Notes: generated from the letters alone by a model not told the origin. Positions 1-13,224 are shown, counted from the stretch's first letter. The stretch is 64,000 bases of DNA from Prunella strophiata (GCA_036583965.1 JAZBQD010000015.1:70224330-70288329), one strand, 5' to 3'. Numbers and translations: made by a program.

Positions 1-21
1 ATGATTCTGTAATTCTGTGAA
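1..21 (+). repeat. 3' tail of a CR1 retrotransposon (cut by window edge)
   Basis: The window opens with ATTCTGTAATTCTGTGA, a degenerate form of the short ATTCTRTGA tandem that ends CR1 LINE copies in birds. The body of the element would lie left of position 1, so only the last bases are visible. The assignment rests on this tail alone. Confidence 0.5.
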
Positions 22-439
22 ATCAATTCGGCTCTGCATCTCAAAATGAGAAGGTAGAAACAGTAAAAGGTTATACAGGTGATCAAAGGTGCAGAGTAGT
101 TCTATACAAGGAATAACTGAAAATCCTGGAAAGGATCCTTTATCCTGCAAAGGAAATGACTGATATGAAACTTCAAGTAGTGAATGACCTAGAGACCTTT
201 CAAATAAATGTAGTGTTGATGGATTTAAAAGACATTGAAGGACATGGTTCATGACACATCATGTCACCAGGTCGTGGAAATGCTTGACAATAGGTTGCGG
301 AGTCTGAAAGCTTATTCAAAAGAAAACAAAGTATGAAAAAAAAAGAGCTGGGAAAAAAATCTACCAACACTCACTTACTTACTTCCAAGACACATTTTTT
401 CAATGATAAAAATCTCTGTGCTACAAATCACCAGATGTT

Positions 440-575
440 TGAAGCATCATTACGAGCTTCCTGTTCTCATGCCCTTTCCTAGGCATCCGCTGCGGCAGCG
501 GCAGACAGGATGCTGGGCTGGACGGATGTCTGCTCCGACCCGATACCATTGTTCTCATGTTCCTTAGCACCCCCG
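440..575 (+). repeat. ancient amniote LINE-type repeat, 3' portion
   Basis: The stretch CAGACAGGATGCTGGGCTGG, then a GGACGGATGTCTGCTCCGACCC-like segment and TTCTCATGTTC, follows the order of a very common old amniote repeat whose 3' part reads roughly GACAGGATACTGGGCTAGATGGACC, TGGTCTGACCCAGTATGG, TTCTTATGTTC. I recall this from turtle and crocodile genomes and do not assign a family name. The copy keeps several CpGs, unusual for an old repeat in AT-rich DNA. A related copy in opposite orientation lies near 30.7 kb. Confidence 0.5.
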
Positions 576-2068
576 GCTGACACTCAGGAGTCATCTGTGC
601 CATCAGGATTTGCCTGTGAAAAAAAGGACTTACTGTTTTGAATCTCTGGGGAGGAAGATAGGAAGTGTCATTTCCCATAAAGAATTCTGCCCAGTTTCTT
701 TTAGTTCGGCAGTACCTGGGGGCTGAATGCAGAGGGCTCTTTTTTAAACTCTTATCTATCAGTTTGTGGGGGGAGGTTAATAAAAGTTTTAAGATGGATA
801 TTTTCCACACTTCAATTTTGGAAAATTTATGTATATCAGAAGACATTTACAAAGTTTCCTGTCAATTACCTCAAATCCATCCAGGTTTCACACTATTTGG
901 AGTATCTGAGGTCTGGAAAAGAAGCATAGATTTTGTACTGAGAGGTAGCACTTGCTCTTGGCCCTTTCCCTGGAGTTCCAGTACTTCACTGAGCAGACTG
1001 GACACAGGATGAGGGCTGAGCTAGTCCAGCAGATTTGTCACTTGATTCTTTCAATGTGTCCCTGCCCACACAGGAAACTGAAGAGAGAGTGCCTGTAGAG
1101 AGGTGAGAATGAGAACCACCAGCTGTGTCATCACCACTCCATTTTCTGTTCTTTGAGTGGAGTGGAATGCAAACTCCCAGCTTCCTTCTTTTTCAACTAA
1201 GCCATCCATCCCTGTGGGAGATGATATGAGCATGTATAAAGTTGGGTGAAGCTCATTTGAAGAGATTATTAGAGACCAGATGCCAGAAAAGTATTTCAGT
1301 GGGGGGAGGGAGGGGGGAGTTATAAAAATAGAGCAAGCTATCCAGGCCACTGTGACAACTATAATGTACAGAAAGAGGCAGAGAAGAGGAAGAAGGCAAA
1401 ACAGCAGTGTGAGTTAATTGAAATGAGTTTCTTAGAACGTTTAGACTAGTTCTTGAAACATGACATCAATGAGATGGTACCTACAACAGTACTCAAATCC
1501 AGAATAACATCTCCATATTTAACATACAACTTTCCTGTAAATTTTATCTTTTTGCATTCTGTAATTTTTTTCTATTCGCATTCAGCCCTATGAGGTCAGG
1601 TTTTCTCATTACAAAATTTTATAATCACCCTGAGGCTTCTATATTCTGCCCTTTGCCTTTCCACCATTGCTGATAAAGAGCACAAGCTACCTCTAAAAGG
1701 AGAATTTTAAGTTGCAGTGATAAGATATATGAAAATATATCACTCCTCCAGAAAACTGAGGAGAACTCAAAAGAAAGGTCCTTATTATGATGTTAGGACA
1801 TGCTTAGGAAATTATTATTGATAAAAAAAAACCAGCTGTACTGCTTCAGAATAGCAGAGTGTCCAGCTCATAATGGTTTAAATACATTGGTTTATGTGTA
1901 TTCAAAGTGTAAGAGCTCAATTAGCTGTACTTCCCATTCACAAGTGGAGATTGCCTACCTGAAAATGTAAGCAACATTCAGGTAACCTGAACTTGCTGTT
2001 GTAGCTCAGAGACTTGTACTCCTTTCTAGAAAGACAGAAAGAAAGCTAATACCTATCCTTAGGTAATA

Positions 2069-2103
2069 TACACACACATACACACACACAACACACACAC
2101 ACC
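2069..2103. repeat. (CA)n microsatellite, interrupted
   Basis: About 35 bp of alternating CA/AC dinucleotides, broken by a T and by one register slip (AACA). A simple tandem repeat with no other visible role. Confidence 0.9.
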
Positions 2104-4478
2104 AGCACTGTTAAATTAAAAAACCTCAACCTGATATAAATTCTGTAGTCCAGTTCCACTGGGTATATTTGCAGCTGGAAAATTCATCAGCCAGAGTGTC
2201 TGCCATCTCCATGCTATGGAGTGATGTCACATTAGTCTTTCTGGTTAAAAAGAAATGGACAATAAACAGAGATGTGGGGAGGAAAGCAGGGTTCAGAAAC
2301 CCAGGCTGATGTGTTGGTTTAGAGCCTGAATCCCAGTGTGGGGGCCGTGAGCACAGCTCAGCCCAGCTCAGCCCTGACTCCAGGCCAGGAGATGTGCATC
2401 AGTGGCACTGTGGCATGTGTAGATGCCAGCAGCCACACTGCCAACATGCTCAACCTGTGCTGGGACAAGGAGCCACCCTCTGTAAGGATCTGAGCCTCAC
2501 TAAACATCTTTGATTTACCCTCATAACTGCATGACTCAGTTTATCAGGTGTTTGCGTTGAGAGCAAGTGTCAGCTGATGCAATATTGCAAGTTCAAACTT
2601 GAATGTAGAAGGCAATTCTGTGAAATACTGTGGATTTCCCTGCACCCAGTGGAGATTTCATGCTGGAGCAGGGAAATGTGTGAGAAGAAAGGAGCAGCAG
2701 AGAGGAGCTGCTATGGGTTGACCACAGCCCCCCCATTCCCCATCCCTGTACCACTTGGAGAGGAGAAAGTAGAGAAGCTGTGAGTGAAGGGCTGAAGCTG
2801 GCCCTGGGAAGAAGTCAAAGGGTAGGGGGAAGGTGTCTTTGTCTTTGCTTCTCACCATCCTGATCTATTTTTAATTAGCAATAAAGTACATTTAATTTTT
2901 GTCCCAAATCTAGTCAGTTTTGCCAGTGACTGAGATTGGTCTTTCATCCCATGAGCTTTTCCATCTTATTTTCTCCCGTGTGCTGTTCAAGAGGTGGAGT
3001 GAGTGACTGACTGGGTGGAGTCTGGCAGCCAGTCAAGGTCAACTCACCCCAGTAATAGTAAATTAAACTCATGTTTACCATGTCTGGGTTTATCACATCT
3101 ATCTCAGATTCTGAGCATAACTCACAATCTGTTGACAGAAAGCACGAGGAAGCTCATTTTTCATTGGACTCTCTCATTGTTGCACTGTCATCTAAGAGGT
3201 AGTAGAACAACATTTAGAAGACAGTTTGCTAAGAGTTTCACAGGGTTAGTGGAAGCTGTTTTGCTCACAGAATACAAAGTTTAACCTTAGTAGGGTGCAT
3301 AACATAGTGCCATGTGGCACACAGCTGTGGCATTCCCCAGCAGAACTCTAAGTGTGTATTACCAGGCAGAAGTGTTGTGATACTCATAATGCTTCAGCCA
3401 CGTTTTCACTTTCTTTGCTTCTAAGCTTGTTCGTGGCAAGGCAAAGTTAGCACAGCCCTACCTGCAATCAGAACAGGAAACAGTTTACTGAGGAAACATA
3501 TGTTAATTTAAATAAGCTGTTCATAGTTTCCTTTTCTGGTACAGTCTCGTTGCTCACTCACCAACTGAATGAGTCATGAAAGCCGGTTAGAATCAAGAGT
3601 TAATGTCAAAATGCTTTGGCATTTCCACTTCCACATCTCATACATTTGCAAAGGGAATGATACGTTGCCTGTCCATTTTTCTTAAGTTACTTCAAAATCT
3701 GTCTTAACTATACTGTATGAGATCAGATTGCTCATGGGGACTGGTCTGATGTGCAAGAGAAAAGGCTGATACAGAGGAAATAAATCTTAGGGAGTAGCTT
3801 ACTTGAATTTTTTTTTTTTTTTTTTAAGTTTAATTTGCCAGAGACGACAGAGAAATTATTTCTGCTCAGGAAACAATCAGATAATGAGGAAAGGCCTGAG
3901 GCTTTTAAACACAGCACCTCTACTTCCCTCAATGAAATTGAGAGCAATGGTAAATTTCTGGCAAGTGATCTCTTGCAGGAACATTTCTGAGTCTGGAGGT
4001 GGTTTATTTTTATTATATTATTTATATTTTTAAGGCAGTTTTAAATAATTAATAAAGACCCTTTAGATAATTATTAAATAATTCATTAATAAAGCCAGTA
4101 CTTCTATGGGCATCAGGTTCTGTTTTCAACACTGGTTCCTGCTCCTGACCAGGAGCCCACATCTTCCCAGCAAAAGCATCAACAGCATCCTGCTGAGGTC
4201 CCACCAGCAAGCTAGGAAGTGTCTTTGCAAGAATCACTGCAAGCAGCCCTGAGCTTGTCTTCTGGGCTACCAAAAAGTGTCCTGTGTTGGTACAGCTCTG
4301 GGCTAGGGTACTAAATCAAGCACAGGCAATCCTGTGTAGGACTGTGTCATCCAGACACGAGCTGTTCCACACCTGAACTGCTTCAAGAGAAGATTTAAGT
4401 GTTTTACTGCCTGCTCATAAAGACTATCCTCAAGTATCTGTCTGAGGGACTTGGAAAAATATACCTCTTTTGAAATTC

Positions 4479-5569
4479 AGAGGGGAAAAGGAAAGGGAAG
4501 GGAAAGGGAAAGGGAAAGGGAAAGGGAAAGGGAAAGGGAAAGGGAAAGGGAAGGGAAAGGGAAAGGGAAGGGAAAGGGAAAGGGAAAGGAAAGGGAAAGG
4601 GAAAGGGAAGGGAAAGGGAAAGGGAAGGGAAAGGGAAAGGAAAGGGAAAGGGAAGGGAAAGGGAAAGGGAAAGGGAAAGGGAAAGGAAAGGGAAAGGGAA
4701 AGGAAAGGGAAAGGGAAAGGGAAAGGGAAAGGAAAGGGAAAGGGAAAGGAAAGGGAAAGGGAAAGGAAAGGGAAAGGGAAAGGAAAGGGAAAGGGAAGGG
4801 AAAGGGAAAGGAAAGGGAAAGGGAAAGGGAAAGGGAAAGGGAAGGGAAAGGGAAAGGGAAAGGAAAGGGAAAGGGAAAGGGAAAGGGAAGGGAAAGGGAA
4901 AGGAAAGGGAAAGGGAAAGGAAAGGGAAAGGGAAAGGGAAAGGGAAAGGGAAAGGAAAGGGAAAGGGAAGGGAAAGGGAAAGGGAAAGGGAAAGGGAAAG
5001 GGAAGGGAAAGGGAAAGGGAAAGGGAAGGGAAAGGGAAAGGAAAGGGAAAGGGAAGGGAAAGGGAAAGGAAAGGGAAAGGGAAAGGAAAGGGAAAGGGAA
5101 AGGAAAGGGAAAGGGAAAGGAAAGGGAAAGGGAAAGGAAAGGGAAAGGGAAAGGAAAGGGAAAGGGAAAGGAAAGGGAAAGGGAAAGGAAAGGGAAAGGG
5201 AAGGGAAAGGGAAAGGGAAAGGGAAAGGAAAGGGAAAGGGAAAGGGAAAGGAAAGGGAAAGGGAAAGGAAAGGGAAAGGGAAGGGAAAGGGAAAGGGAAA
5301 GGGAAAGGAAAGGGAAAGGGAAAGGGAAAGGAAAGGGAAAGGGAAAGGAAAGGGAAAGGGAAAGGGAAAGGGAAAGGAAAGGGAAAGGGAAGGGAAAGGG
5401 AAAGGGAAAGGAAAGGGAAAGGGAAAGGAAAGGGAAAGGGAAAGGAAAGGGAAAGGGAAGGGAAAGGGAAAGGGAAAGGGAAAGGGAAAGGGAAAGGAAA
5501 GGGAAAGGGAAAGGGAAAGGAAAGGGAAAGGGAAGGGAAAGGGAAAGAGGGAAAGAAGGGAAGGAAGGA
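4479..5569 (+). repeat. 1.09-kb pure purine satellite-like tract, (GGGAAA)n with 5-mer variants
   Basis: For 1,091 consecutive bases the + strand contains only A and G. The basic unit is GGGAAA, interspersed with 5-bp variants GGGAA and GGAAA. Between about 5064 and 5200 the variants are arranged as a 17-bp period (GGAAA+GGGAAA+GGGAAA). The stretch 5161-5280 is identical to 5241-5360, an 80-bp higher-order period. Mirror-symmetric homopurine DNA of this kind is known to be able to form triplex (H-DNA). The repeat is not the vertebrate telomere unit TTAGGG. Long open frames across it arise because no stop codon is possible without T. Confidence 0.97.
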
Positions 5570-7029
5570 TAGGGAATTTATATTTCTACAAGTTAGTACT
5601 GTAGGATTTTGCCATCAAATACATAAAAATTGTAAAAGTTGTAGAAAATCTCTATAAAATGATAGATAAATCAAAATGATATAAAAATACAAAATTTGTT
5701 TCCTCTCGGAACAGGATTATTGTAAAGTTTAAGTGCATGTCAGATGTGGAAACACATTTCCCCAAGATTCTTTAAGTCATAAAACACACTCCATTTTATA
5801 ATGTATTTTCTGTATTCTCTTGAATAGATTGAAAAGTTGACATTTCAGTCAATTTTGGCTTTCAATACTGGCTGTCAGGGAAAGAAGAGCTGTTTCAAAT
5901 AAAAGACATGAGACAAAAGAAGTGAATCAGGAGTGAGGTTCTTAGGATAAATGACCTTACAACTTATGACAGACATGATTATTATTTAATTGGCAAAAAG
6001 GGTAGATTATGAATATTTAATCAATAAAACTCCAGTGGAAACCAGACCCTGAAGCAGAGACAGGTAGATCTTTATGATGATACTGGTTTCTCCTATTAAT
6101 TAGAACTCTACTCCATGTTCTTTTGTTGTGTTTGTACTGACTTTTATAGTAATTGTAGTTTGGCTTTTTCTGTGGAAATTTAACTTACATTTTGTAATGT
6201 TTTATGCTTTAGCCATTCATCTCTTGTAGATCCCAGCCCATATATTTTGAATTCAATTGATCTATAACTGGGTGTTATAGGTCTGTTGGAGTGACTATAG
6301 CTAGAGTTATATCCCTGTATGTTTGATTATGCTATCAAAGTTTTCTTGATAAAACTAATAATTCAGCACAAGTTTCTTTAAAACAGTGGAAGAAGAAAGG
6401 GAGTGATTTGTAAGATGGAGAACTTTTAAGCAGGTAACATTTCTTATCTATTCTGTTACAGTGAACTAATCTCTAACTCCACATAAAGCTTCGTGCCGGT
6501 CCACTATCAACAAAAATTAAAACTGGAGTTGTCTCACCAACCAATGGAAAAACAACTGGTATTGTTGTGTAGAGTTCTTTTTCATGTAAATTAGCCAGAC
6601 ATTTCAACAATTAAAAATGAAGCACAGCACAACAAGGAACATAAGTTAGCACTACAAGTGCTTGGTTTCAGTTCAGAATGAATATGTTAGGCTTCAGAAA
6701 ACTGACATCTTGCTCCTTGCTGATCCCCCTATCCAACAACTATCTTTAAAGGTATTGGGCTGCTTGTGTTCTCTTCTGTGATGAGTATCTGTCAGCTGCT
6801 TGTAATGTTTGATCACATAAATGGTGAAGCCTTCCCACTGTTTTACTAGGATTTTTGTATAGCAACGTGCTGCTCCAGAAATCTCACACATGGGATGGAA
6901 TCACTCTACAGCAATACAAGCTGGGCACCAGCTGGATGTTTGCAGAGAGGGGATGGGGAATCCTGGTGTACAACAAAGACTTTAAGTGAACATGGGTGAG
7001 CTGTCTGCTTCTGCAGGGAATGCCCAACA
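5570..7029. other. intergenic, AT-rich, no gene seen
   Basis: Unique-looking AT-rich DNA. Short ORFs only, none with recognisable domains. No RNA gene or clear repeat was identified. Confidence 0.5.
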
Positions 7030-7555
7030 GCTGTGGCAGTAAGAGTGCAGCCAGAGAGACAAAGGAAGTTTAGAGCTCTCCTCTGTTTAGTACTAGGGTT
7101 TCACAGCTGGACTGGTGTGCCTGCCTGTGGGCTTCCCAGAGCAAGAAATACATCACTGTCCTGGTGCAAGTCCGGTGGAAGGTTGTCAGGAAACTCAGAG
7201 TACCATATTAAAATCAAAATTAATGGCCCGTGATGGAAAGCAGAATTTTCAAAGATCTTTTCAGTGTTTTGCATGGTTAGAAAAGCTTTATTTTATGGCA
7301 CCTAAGAATATTTATCCAAATTCTGGAGTTTTCACTCTTATTTCCCTCAAATCTCAAGCATCAGTATAAGCACAGATTTTAAACAAACTTGGCTGTGGAG
7401 CTGTTTAAGAACTGTCTGGATGCAATCCTGTGGAATGTGCTCTAGGATGACCCTGCTTGAGCAGGGAGGTTGGACCAGATGAATCCAATGGTGGTCCCTT
7501 TCAATCTTACCCATTCTGTGACTCTGTGTTTCTGTGAGAGGTTTTGAATAAGTCC
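7030..7555 (+). repeat. CR1 LINE fragment, 3' end, + orientation
   Basis: At 7104-7200 the text follows the CR1 segment in which the consensus has a 'lysate of template: CCCCAGTACAAG ... GAGTCCAGAGGAG' order (here GCTTCCCAGAGCAAGAAA, CAAGTCCGGTGGAAGG). At 7380-7555 it matches the 3' end: GCTGTTTAAGAACTG, TGGATGCAATCCTGTGGAAT, GTGCTCTAGGATGACCCTGC, TTGAGCAGGGAGGTTGGACC, then TTCTGTGACTCTGTGTTTCTGTGA as the terminal tandem. The segment between 7210 and 7375 is poorly alignable, so the element is deleted or interrupted in the middle. Confidence 0.8.
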
Positions 7556-10500
7556 TGCTCATGAAAATATCTAGAACTCAAAACTTCTGTGCCTTTAAGT
7601 ATGTGGAGTTAGAGGATAAACAAAAAACCCATGAAAAACAAACAAAAAAAAAGGAAATACCGAAATGAGGGTTTGAGTACACTATGGTATGGGTGACCTG
7701 TATTTAAAGCACTGAGACAGGCTGCTGAGGGAATCACAGAATTCCAGATTAGTTCATTGTGATATTTAAATACTGTAATAATTACATAGGAGTGACCTGA
7801 AGCCGTACATTTTCTAGAAAAAGACAAAGCTTGTCTTGATACTTGTAATTCACAGGAAGAAAGCACAAAAAAGAGAAAAGATACAATGCTTGGCATTCTG
7901 AATACTCTGGAATTACATATCACACCACCTCGGGTGGAAGAGATGATTTGCATAAACCTATTTCACAGGGTATGATCAATTACTGTCTGCCATAGCCTTG
8001 GACAAAAAGATTACTGTGATACTGACTGGAACACTTCAAAATAGGATGACATGTACAGAAGGGAGGAGTCAAAATACATATGCTCCATGGTTGCAGGAGC
8101 TTTAACTGTGTTTACTAAGATATAAAACTTGGAATCAAACAATGAGCAATACTGGGGTATTGCTGCAGAAAACCCAGGAAACCTAAACAATACTGTTGTC
8201 ATAAGCATTAGTTCAATACATCATGGTTTAGTTGCTTGCACGGTGAGTTAATGTGATCTCTACTATTTTTTTTAACTGTAATATAATTACTATGACTTTT
8301 ATTATTATTGTTATATTCCAGCTCCAATGTTCATAATATTTAAAAGTGATCATATCAATAGCACTGATTTACTTGTATCTCTGCCAATAATATTTCATAC
8401 ATAGTTATGCTTTCAAATGTTTTTATTTGAAATGCCAGACTGGGAGATAGAGATGCCTAGGATGAAGGCTGAACATTGCAGGCAGGGCATGACTCAAAGC
8501 ACTCTAAGCCACAGTGGCATGAGAAACATTCAGAGCATTTTTTCAATGATCCAGAATCATATTATAAAGTACAAAATTTAGCTGCCTAAAGTTATTCTAA
8601 ACAGTCCCAGAAAAGTGGCCACTGAGGCAAAATTAGTGAATGGGAGACATTTGAAACTTACAAAATTTTTTGTACATTTTCCACAGAGATCTAAACATTT
8701 CAGAGTGAAAGCCAGACTGTGAAAAGACTAATGTAAAATCCTGGCTGCTTTTGCATGAATGAGGGGCATTCCAACATTGGAAAGACAGCAAAACATAAGA
8801 AAAGACAATTCAGAATATGGAAATATTTTACTATGCCTCAGAATAAGAGGAACAAAAGCAAGATATATTTCTCTCAAAGCAGTTCTTTCAGCATTTGAAA
8901 CATAAAATAGAAAAATGCCGTCAGTAATGATCTTGTGCACACTTTATCAGCTGCTGTTGCACATTTCACAAAAAAATTCATCTCCAATGGAGTTTCAGGT
9001 TATGACAACAGCATCACTTCATTTACTGGCACTTGATCTGTACATCTTTAACAAGAGGCTGAGGAGGCTGCTGGAGGCTGTCTGCAGCTGGGAGTGCCTC
9101 AGTCTGCTTCCCGGGGATCCCAGAGCTGCCAGAGCTGGGAGAGAGGCAACAAGCAGCTGGCAGTTTGCAACCCACACAAGCTGCACATCTGTAGAGCCTT
9201 ACAGGTGTGTGGCAGGTTTATTCAGAACTGAAGGCTGCACACCTTTCATCAGCCTGCACTGCTTTCCACTTTTCTTCACCCTCACTTCACAGCTCTCCTT
9301 GGGATAGGAAGCCAGCCCAAACACTCATCGCTTTTGTAGCCAGCCATACAGCACCTGAACTGTGCCTGTGGGAGTCAGTGTCACCTGCAAGAGTTTCCCA
9401 TGGTTTTACCATTCTTCTGGAAAATGTTTACAGCAGTTGGAAAATGGACAGCAATATTTCCAGAGCTTTTTTTTTTTTTTTGTGAAAACAAAGGGAGTCT
9501 GAATAGTTCTACTTGCATGAGAACATCTGAGCCTATTTGATTATTGATTCTTTCCTAGTCTCCAGTGTGCCTTGGATATGATTGTGGAAAGCTTAGGGAA
9601 GGGTGACTCTGGACAAAACAGCAGAAGGAAATGAATGAAAATAATTGTGGAAGCGAAATCCCAAGGAAGTCCCAAACCAGACATCTCCTTCCTCATGATT
9701 TGCAGACAACGTGCTTCTGCTGTTCTGATTCACCAATAATTATAACACTTCTCCCTTCCAGAGTGTTGTTGTAGGAAAAGAAACATGTTTGCTGCTCCTT
9801 ATGCCACTTGAGTTCTGCTCACCACAAATTGGTTCTAGATGAGACAGAAAATAATACAAGAACTGAATCTTTGGGAAAGAAGAAATGGCACTTCTCATAT
9901 TATTTCCCCCACTGCTTCATATTGTTTGCTAACTGCATAACAGGGTCTGTTAAGAATCTGAAAATATCTATATACAGAAGTCTTTATACTATGATTTAGA
10001 TGATGCTAAGTGTTTTCAGATAGCAGAAATTTTTAAAAAATATGATGTTTGAACATTCTTGATAGCTCAGCCATAAATCTACATCTCCATATGTAAAGTA
10101 ACAGAAGTAGAACTCTTAGTCAGTATGCCCTGTACATACACTGCAAGCATTACCAGCTTTAACATATGACTGAATGCTTAACTTCAGGAAGATTTAATAT
10201 TCTGATCTAAATATTTTATGATATTCTGTAAATTACCAGAAGTAGTGAATTTGACAGATATTTTAGCATGTGACATAGGAAAAATATTTCCCCCATGCCC
10301 CCAAGAATAGGCAACAGAAAAAGAAAAATTAGCCAAATTTGTCAGCCATCCCAATAGTTTTTGAAAGGCTTTAGGAGGACACTTCTTAATCTTTTCAGAA
10401 AATAAATATGTGCTGTTCCTTTAAAACACTCCCAGCAATGAAATATGAAACTCAAAGATTATACATGAAAATCATTATTTTACCCTCATAGATGGCAGAA

Positions 10501-13224
10501 GCTCTTATTTTCACTATGAAAGCATTCCTGTATTCACTCAGCCTCTATATAATAGATAATGAATCAAAGAAATAAACTTCTGAAATTTAGAGAGATAAAT
10601 ATGACTTTCTTCCCCATACCTCATCACTGCTTTGAAGATTAAATAGACAAATACAGTGCATAATGAGGATCTTTATTTTTCATATGTGAGTTGCAGACAG
10701 CAAAAAAAAAAAAAAAATGGGAGGTAAGGAAGGGACCAAAATACAGAACCTTTTTTGTCTGAATTAAAAATTCTGCTAGAAGTAAGAGGGAAAGACAAAA
10801 ACTGATGGGATTTTTCCTCTTTTCTTCAAGCATTTCTGAAATCATGGCTTCTAGCTTTGGTCTTTTTTTGTCTCCTTAAACATACAACTCTATAAAATAA
10901 TTTTGTTTATCATGTCTGAAAATATGGAACTATGGCAAACAATATGTCCTTCTTTCAGAGAAAAGAAAGTTGATTTTTGAGTCTTATACAAATCACCTAC
11001 CTAAACCTTTATTAGTATTCAGAAATTAGTATTGAGGTGGCTGAAACAAAAACTGATTGTGTCTAATACATTTTTTAATTTTTTTCTATTTTCAGACAAT
11101 ATCCAAAGAAAAATAAGTTCAAAAGAGATGCTGTATCACAAAGCTAGTATACTAGGAAAAATCTAGATGCAAAACAAGGATCTTTGATTAAGAATCTGTG
11201 ATACACTACTCCCCAGAATGTGCTGCAGTGACAGTTCTGTGCCCAGAAAGAAGACAGGTCTTTAGCTTGCCAATAAAAAGATCCTCTTAATTAAAGATTT
11301 TTCTCTGTATTTTTCTTATGCCCTTTTTTTTTATATTTGAGAAAACGTGTGGAATTGCTCTGTGCAGTATCTTGGTATTCAATATTTGTAGCTTTTCTGC
11401 AATTTTTACTTATTTTTTGTTTATATACATGTTACAACTCAGTACATTTTTTAAAAAGGCAAATATTTTATTATCTATTCCTAAATAGAATAAAGCAAAA
11501 TTTTTGTAAAAGTGAGGAAAATATATGCACTACAGTTTGTTGTTCCTTCACTGTTCTCATAGATCTTTGTCATTCACTGCCCTAAACAAATCTGCCCTTT
11601 CCAAACTCATGAAAATAACCCCTTCACACTGCTGCATACATTTTAGTAATTTATTAAGCTGTCTTTATTTGTTTAGCATTATCTCATTTGTTTGTCCTAT
11701 GGGCTGTCAATTATTTTAACTGTAGCCAGTCCAGTACGTTGATTTAACTTCTTGAATGTAAAGGCTTAAGATAATTTCTTTTCACAGAGAAACAAGGCTC
11801 TGCTGCTTCCAGTGTTTGACGCCTATTTCATCTGAGGCAGATGCTTGGAGCCTGTGAGTAATGCTTCCTTTTACTTGAATACATTTAATTTAGCAGTCTT
11901 TCACAGTAGTTTAATTCATTCCAGCTAGTTAATGAACATTCATGCCACCAGTATAGATATAGTTTTCCTCTAAAAACCAGTAAAAGGAATATAATAAGAA
12001 TGATTTCACCAACACTTGCCACTAAGAGTCTTCAATGGAATTTGAAAATTAGTTTGGGAGTGAGCCCATGTTCAGCACCAATATAAAAAAGAAAGTACTT
12101 TATAGCAAAACATATCAGTCAGCAAAATCTGAAACAAAATGAGAAGGCTACAGACTAGAGGAAAATCTAAATAGTAAACTAATATTTGTTTTTAATATAT
12201 GCTGTTCAGTCTGCATGTGGCAGTCTCACTTAGATTCTCTTCCAACAAAATTTTGAAATTCCATATCCATTATTCAGTGTTCAGTGTTTTTTAACTGAAC
12301 ATTGATGACTGCCATATTTTTCCAGCGATACAGCACAGCTCAATTTAAAACTCAATTTACTGAAGGATGGATTATGTGAACAGCCTTTAGGGAAATAAGG
12401 TTTTTTGAGCAGGGATGGAGATCTTGGTAATCCCAAGGATGGGTGCTCTACCCCAAGGACATCTGTGACACAAGCTCCCCACTGGGCAAGTACAGCTTCT
12501 GCTGGGAAAGGCTTGCTGAATTTCAGAAAGAAGGACTTGGCAGTGTTAATTTCTATATAATCACTAGGCCATCCTCTGAGGAATATCCCCGCAATCAAAC
12601 ACCTAAAATTATTCTTCAGACAAATTACAGTAAGACAAACAAAGAAAAGTTATTTGTGATACCCAAAGTGCTCTGATTTCTGCATCCATCAAAGTAAACC
12701 TCATAACTGGAAACATCTCACGTTATTGGTGAAGTAAAAGGAGACAAAAAGAAAAGAAAGCTACTTAAAGTGAGATTACATATGAGGCTTTCTCCTGTTC
12801 TGTTGTTTCTACCTTTCACACCTCAGGGATTTCCAGTCTGCCCTGTGATATGCTAGGAAGAAATTCTTCCTGATAAGGAACACCATATTAGCTTTTTATA
12901 GCATCCAGACATGTAATCTTTCTTTATGAAATGAGTTGTTCTTCATTGTCCATGACATGGCTTTGCCCTATTAAGTCAAGTTTTTTCTGATATGTCTTCT
13001 ATGTTTCATACAAGTGCTGTGGGGAAGGAACAGACAATCAAAAGAAGAATGAATCTGGAACAAGATACATGGCTGTGCTGCCATACTGCAGCTTATTAAA
13101 TATCCTTCTGTTTAAAATAATGTCTTGGTGGAAACATCTAACTAAGGTAACTTTGTGGTTCACTACCTGCAGCAAGCTGCAGTTAAAATCATAATGAATT
13201 TTCTGTCTTAACATTATGGTGTGA
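7556..13224. other. intergenic, AT-rich, no gene seen
   Basis: A 5.7-kb stretch without a supportable gene. It contains A/T homopolymers (for example near 9469-9481 and 10699-10715) and many short overlapping ORFs below 130 codons with no recognisable family. I see no convincing transposon here, though old diverged copies would be missed by eye. Confidence 0.5.

Larger units (their letters stand above)
22..4478. other. intergenic DNA, mostly unique, AT-rich
   Basis: No gene can be supported here. ORFs of 66-141 codons occur on both strands but overlap one another, have no recognisable domains and lie in low-CpG AT-rich DNA, as expected by chance. Contents worth naming are an ancient LINE relic near 440-575, a CA microsatellite at 2069-2103, a GC-richer patch around 2280-2480 of unknown nature, and a T run near 3809-3827. 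Confidence 0.6.

Noticed and set aside
4479..5569. Interstitial telomere or vertebrate telomeric repeat
   Set aside because: The unit is GGGAAA/GGGAA, not TTAGGG or its complement, and contains no T at all.
4451..5657. Two overlapping long open frames (373 and 395 codons) of Gly-Lys and Glu-Arg repeats
   Set aside because: They arise because the GGGAAA-type tract contains no T and so cannot encode a stop codon. Every frame is open and the peptides are pure repeat translation.
12281..12676. Overlapping 105- and 77-codon frames on opposite strands as a small gene
   Set aside because: The two frames are antisense to each other, neither has a recognisable motif, and the composition is like the neighbouring intergenic DNA.
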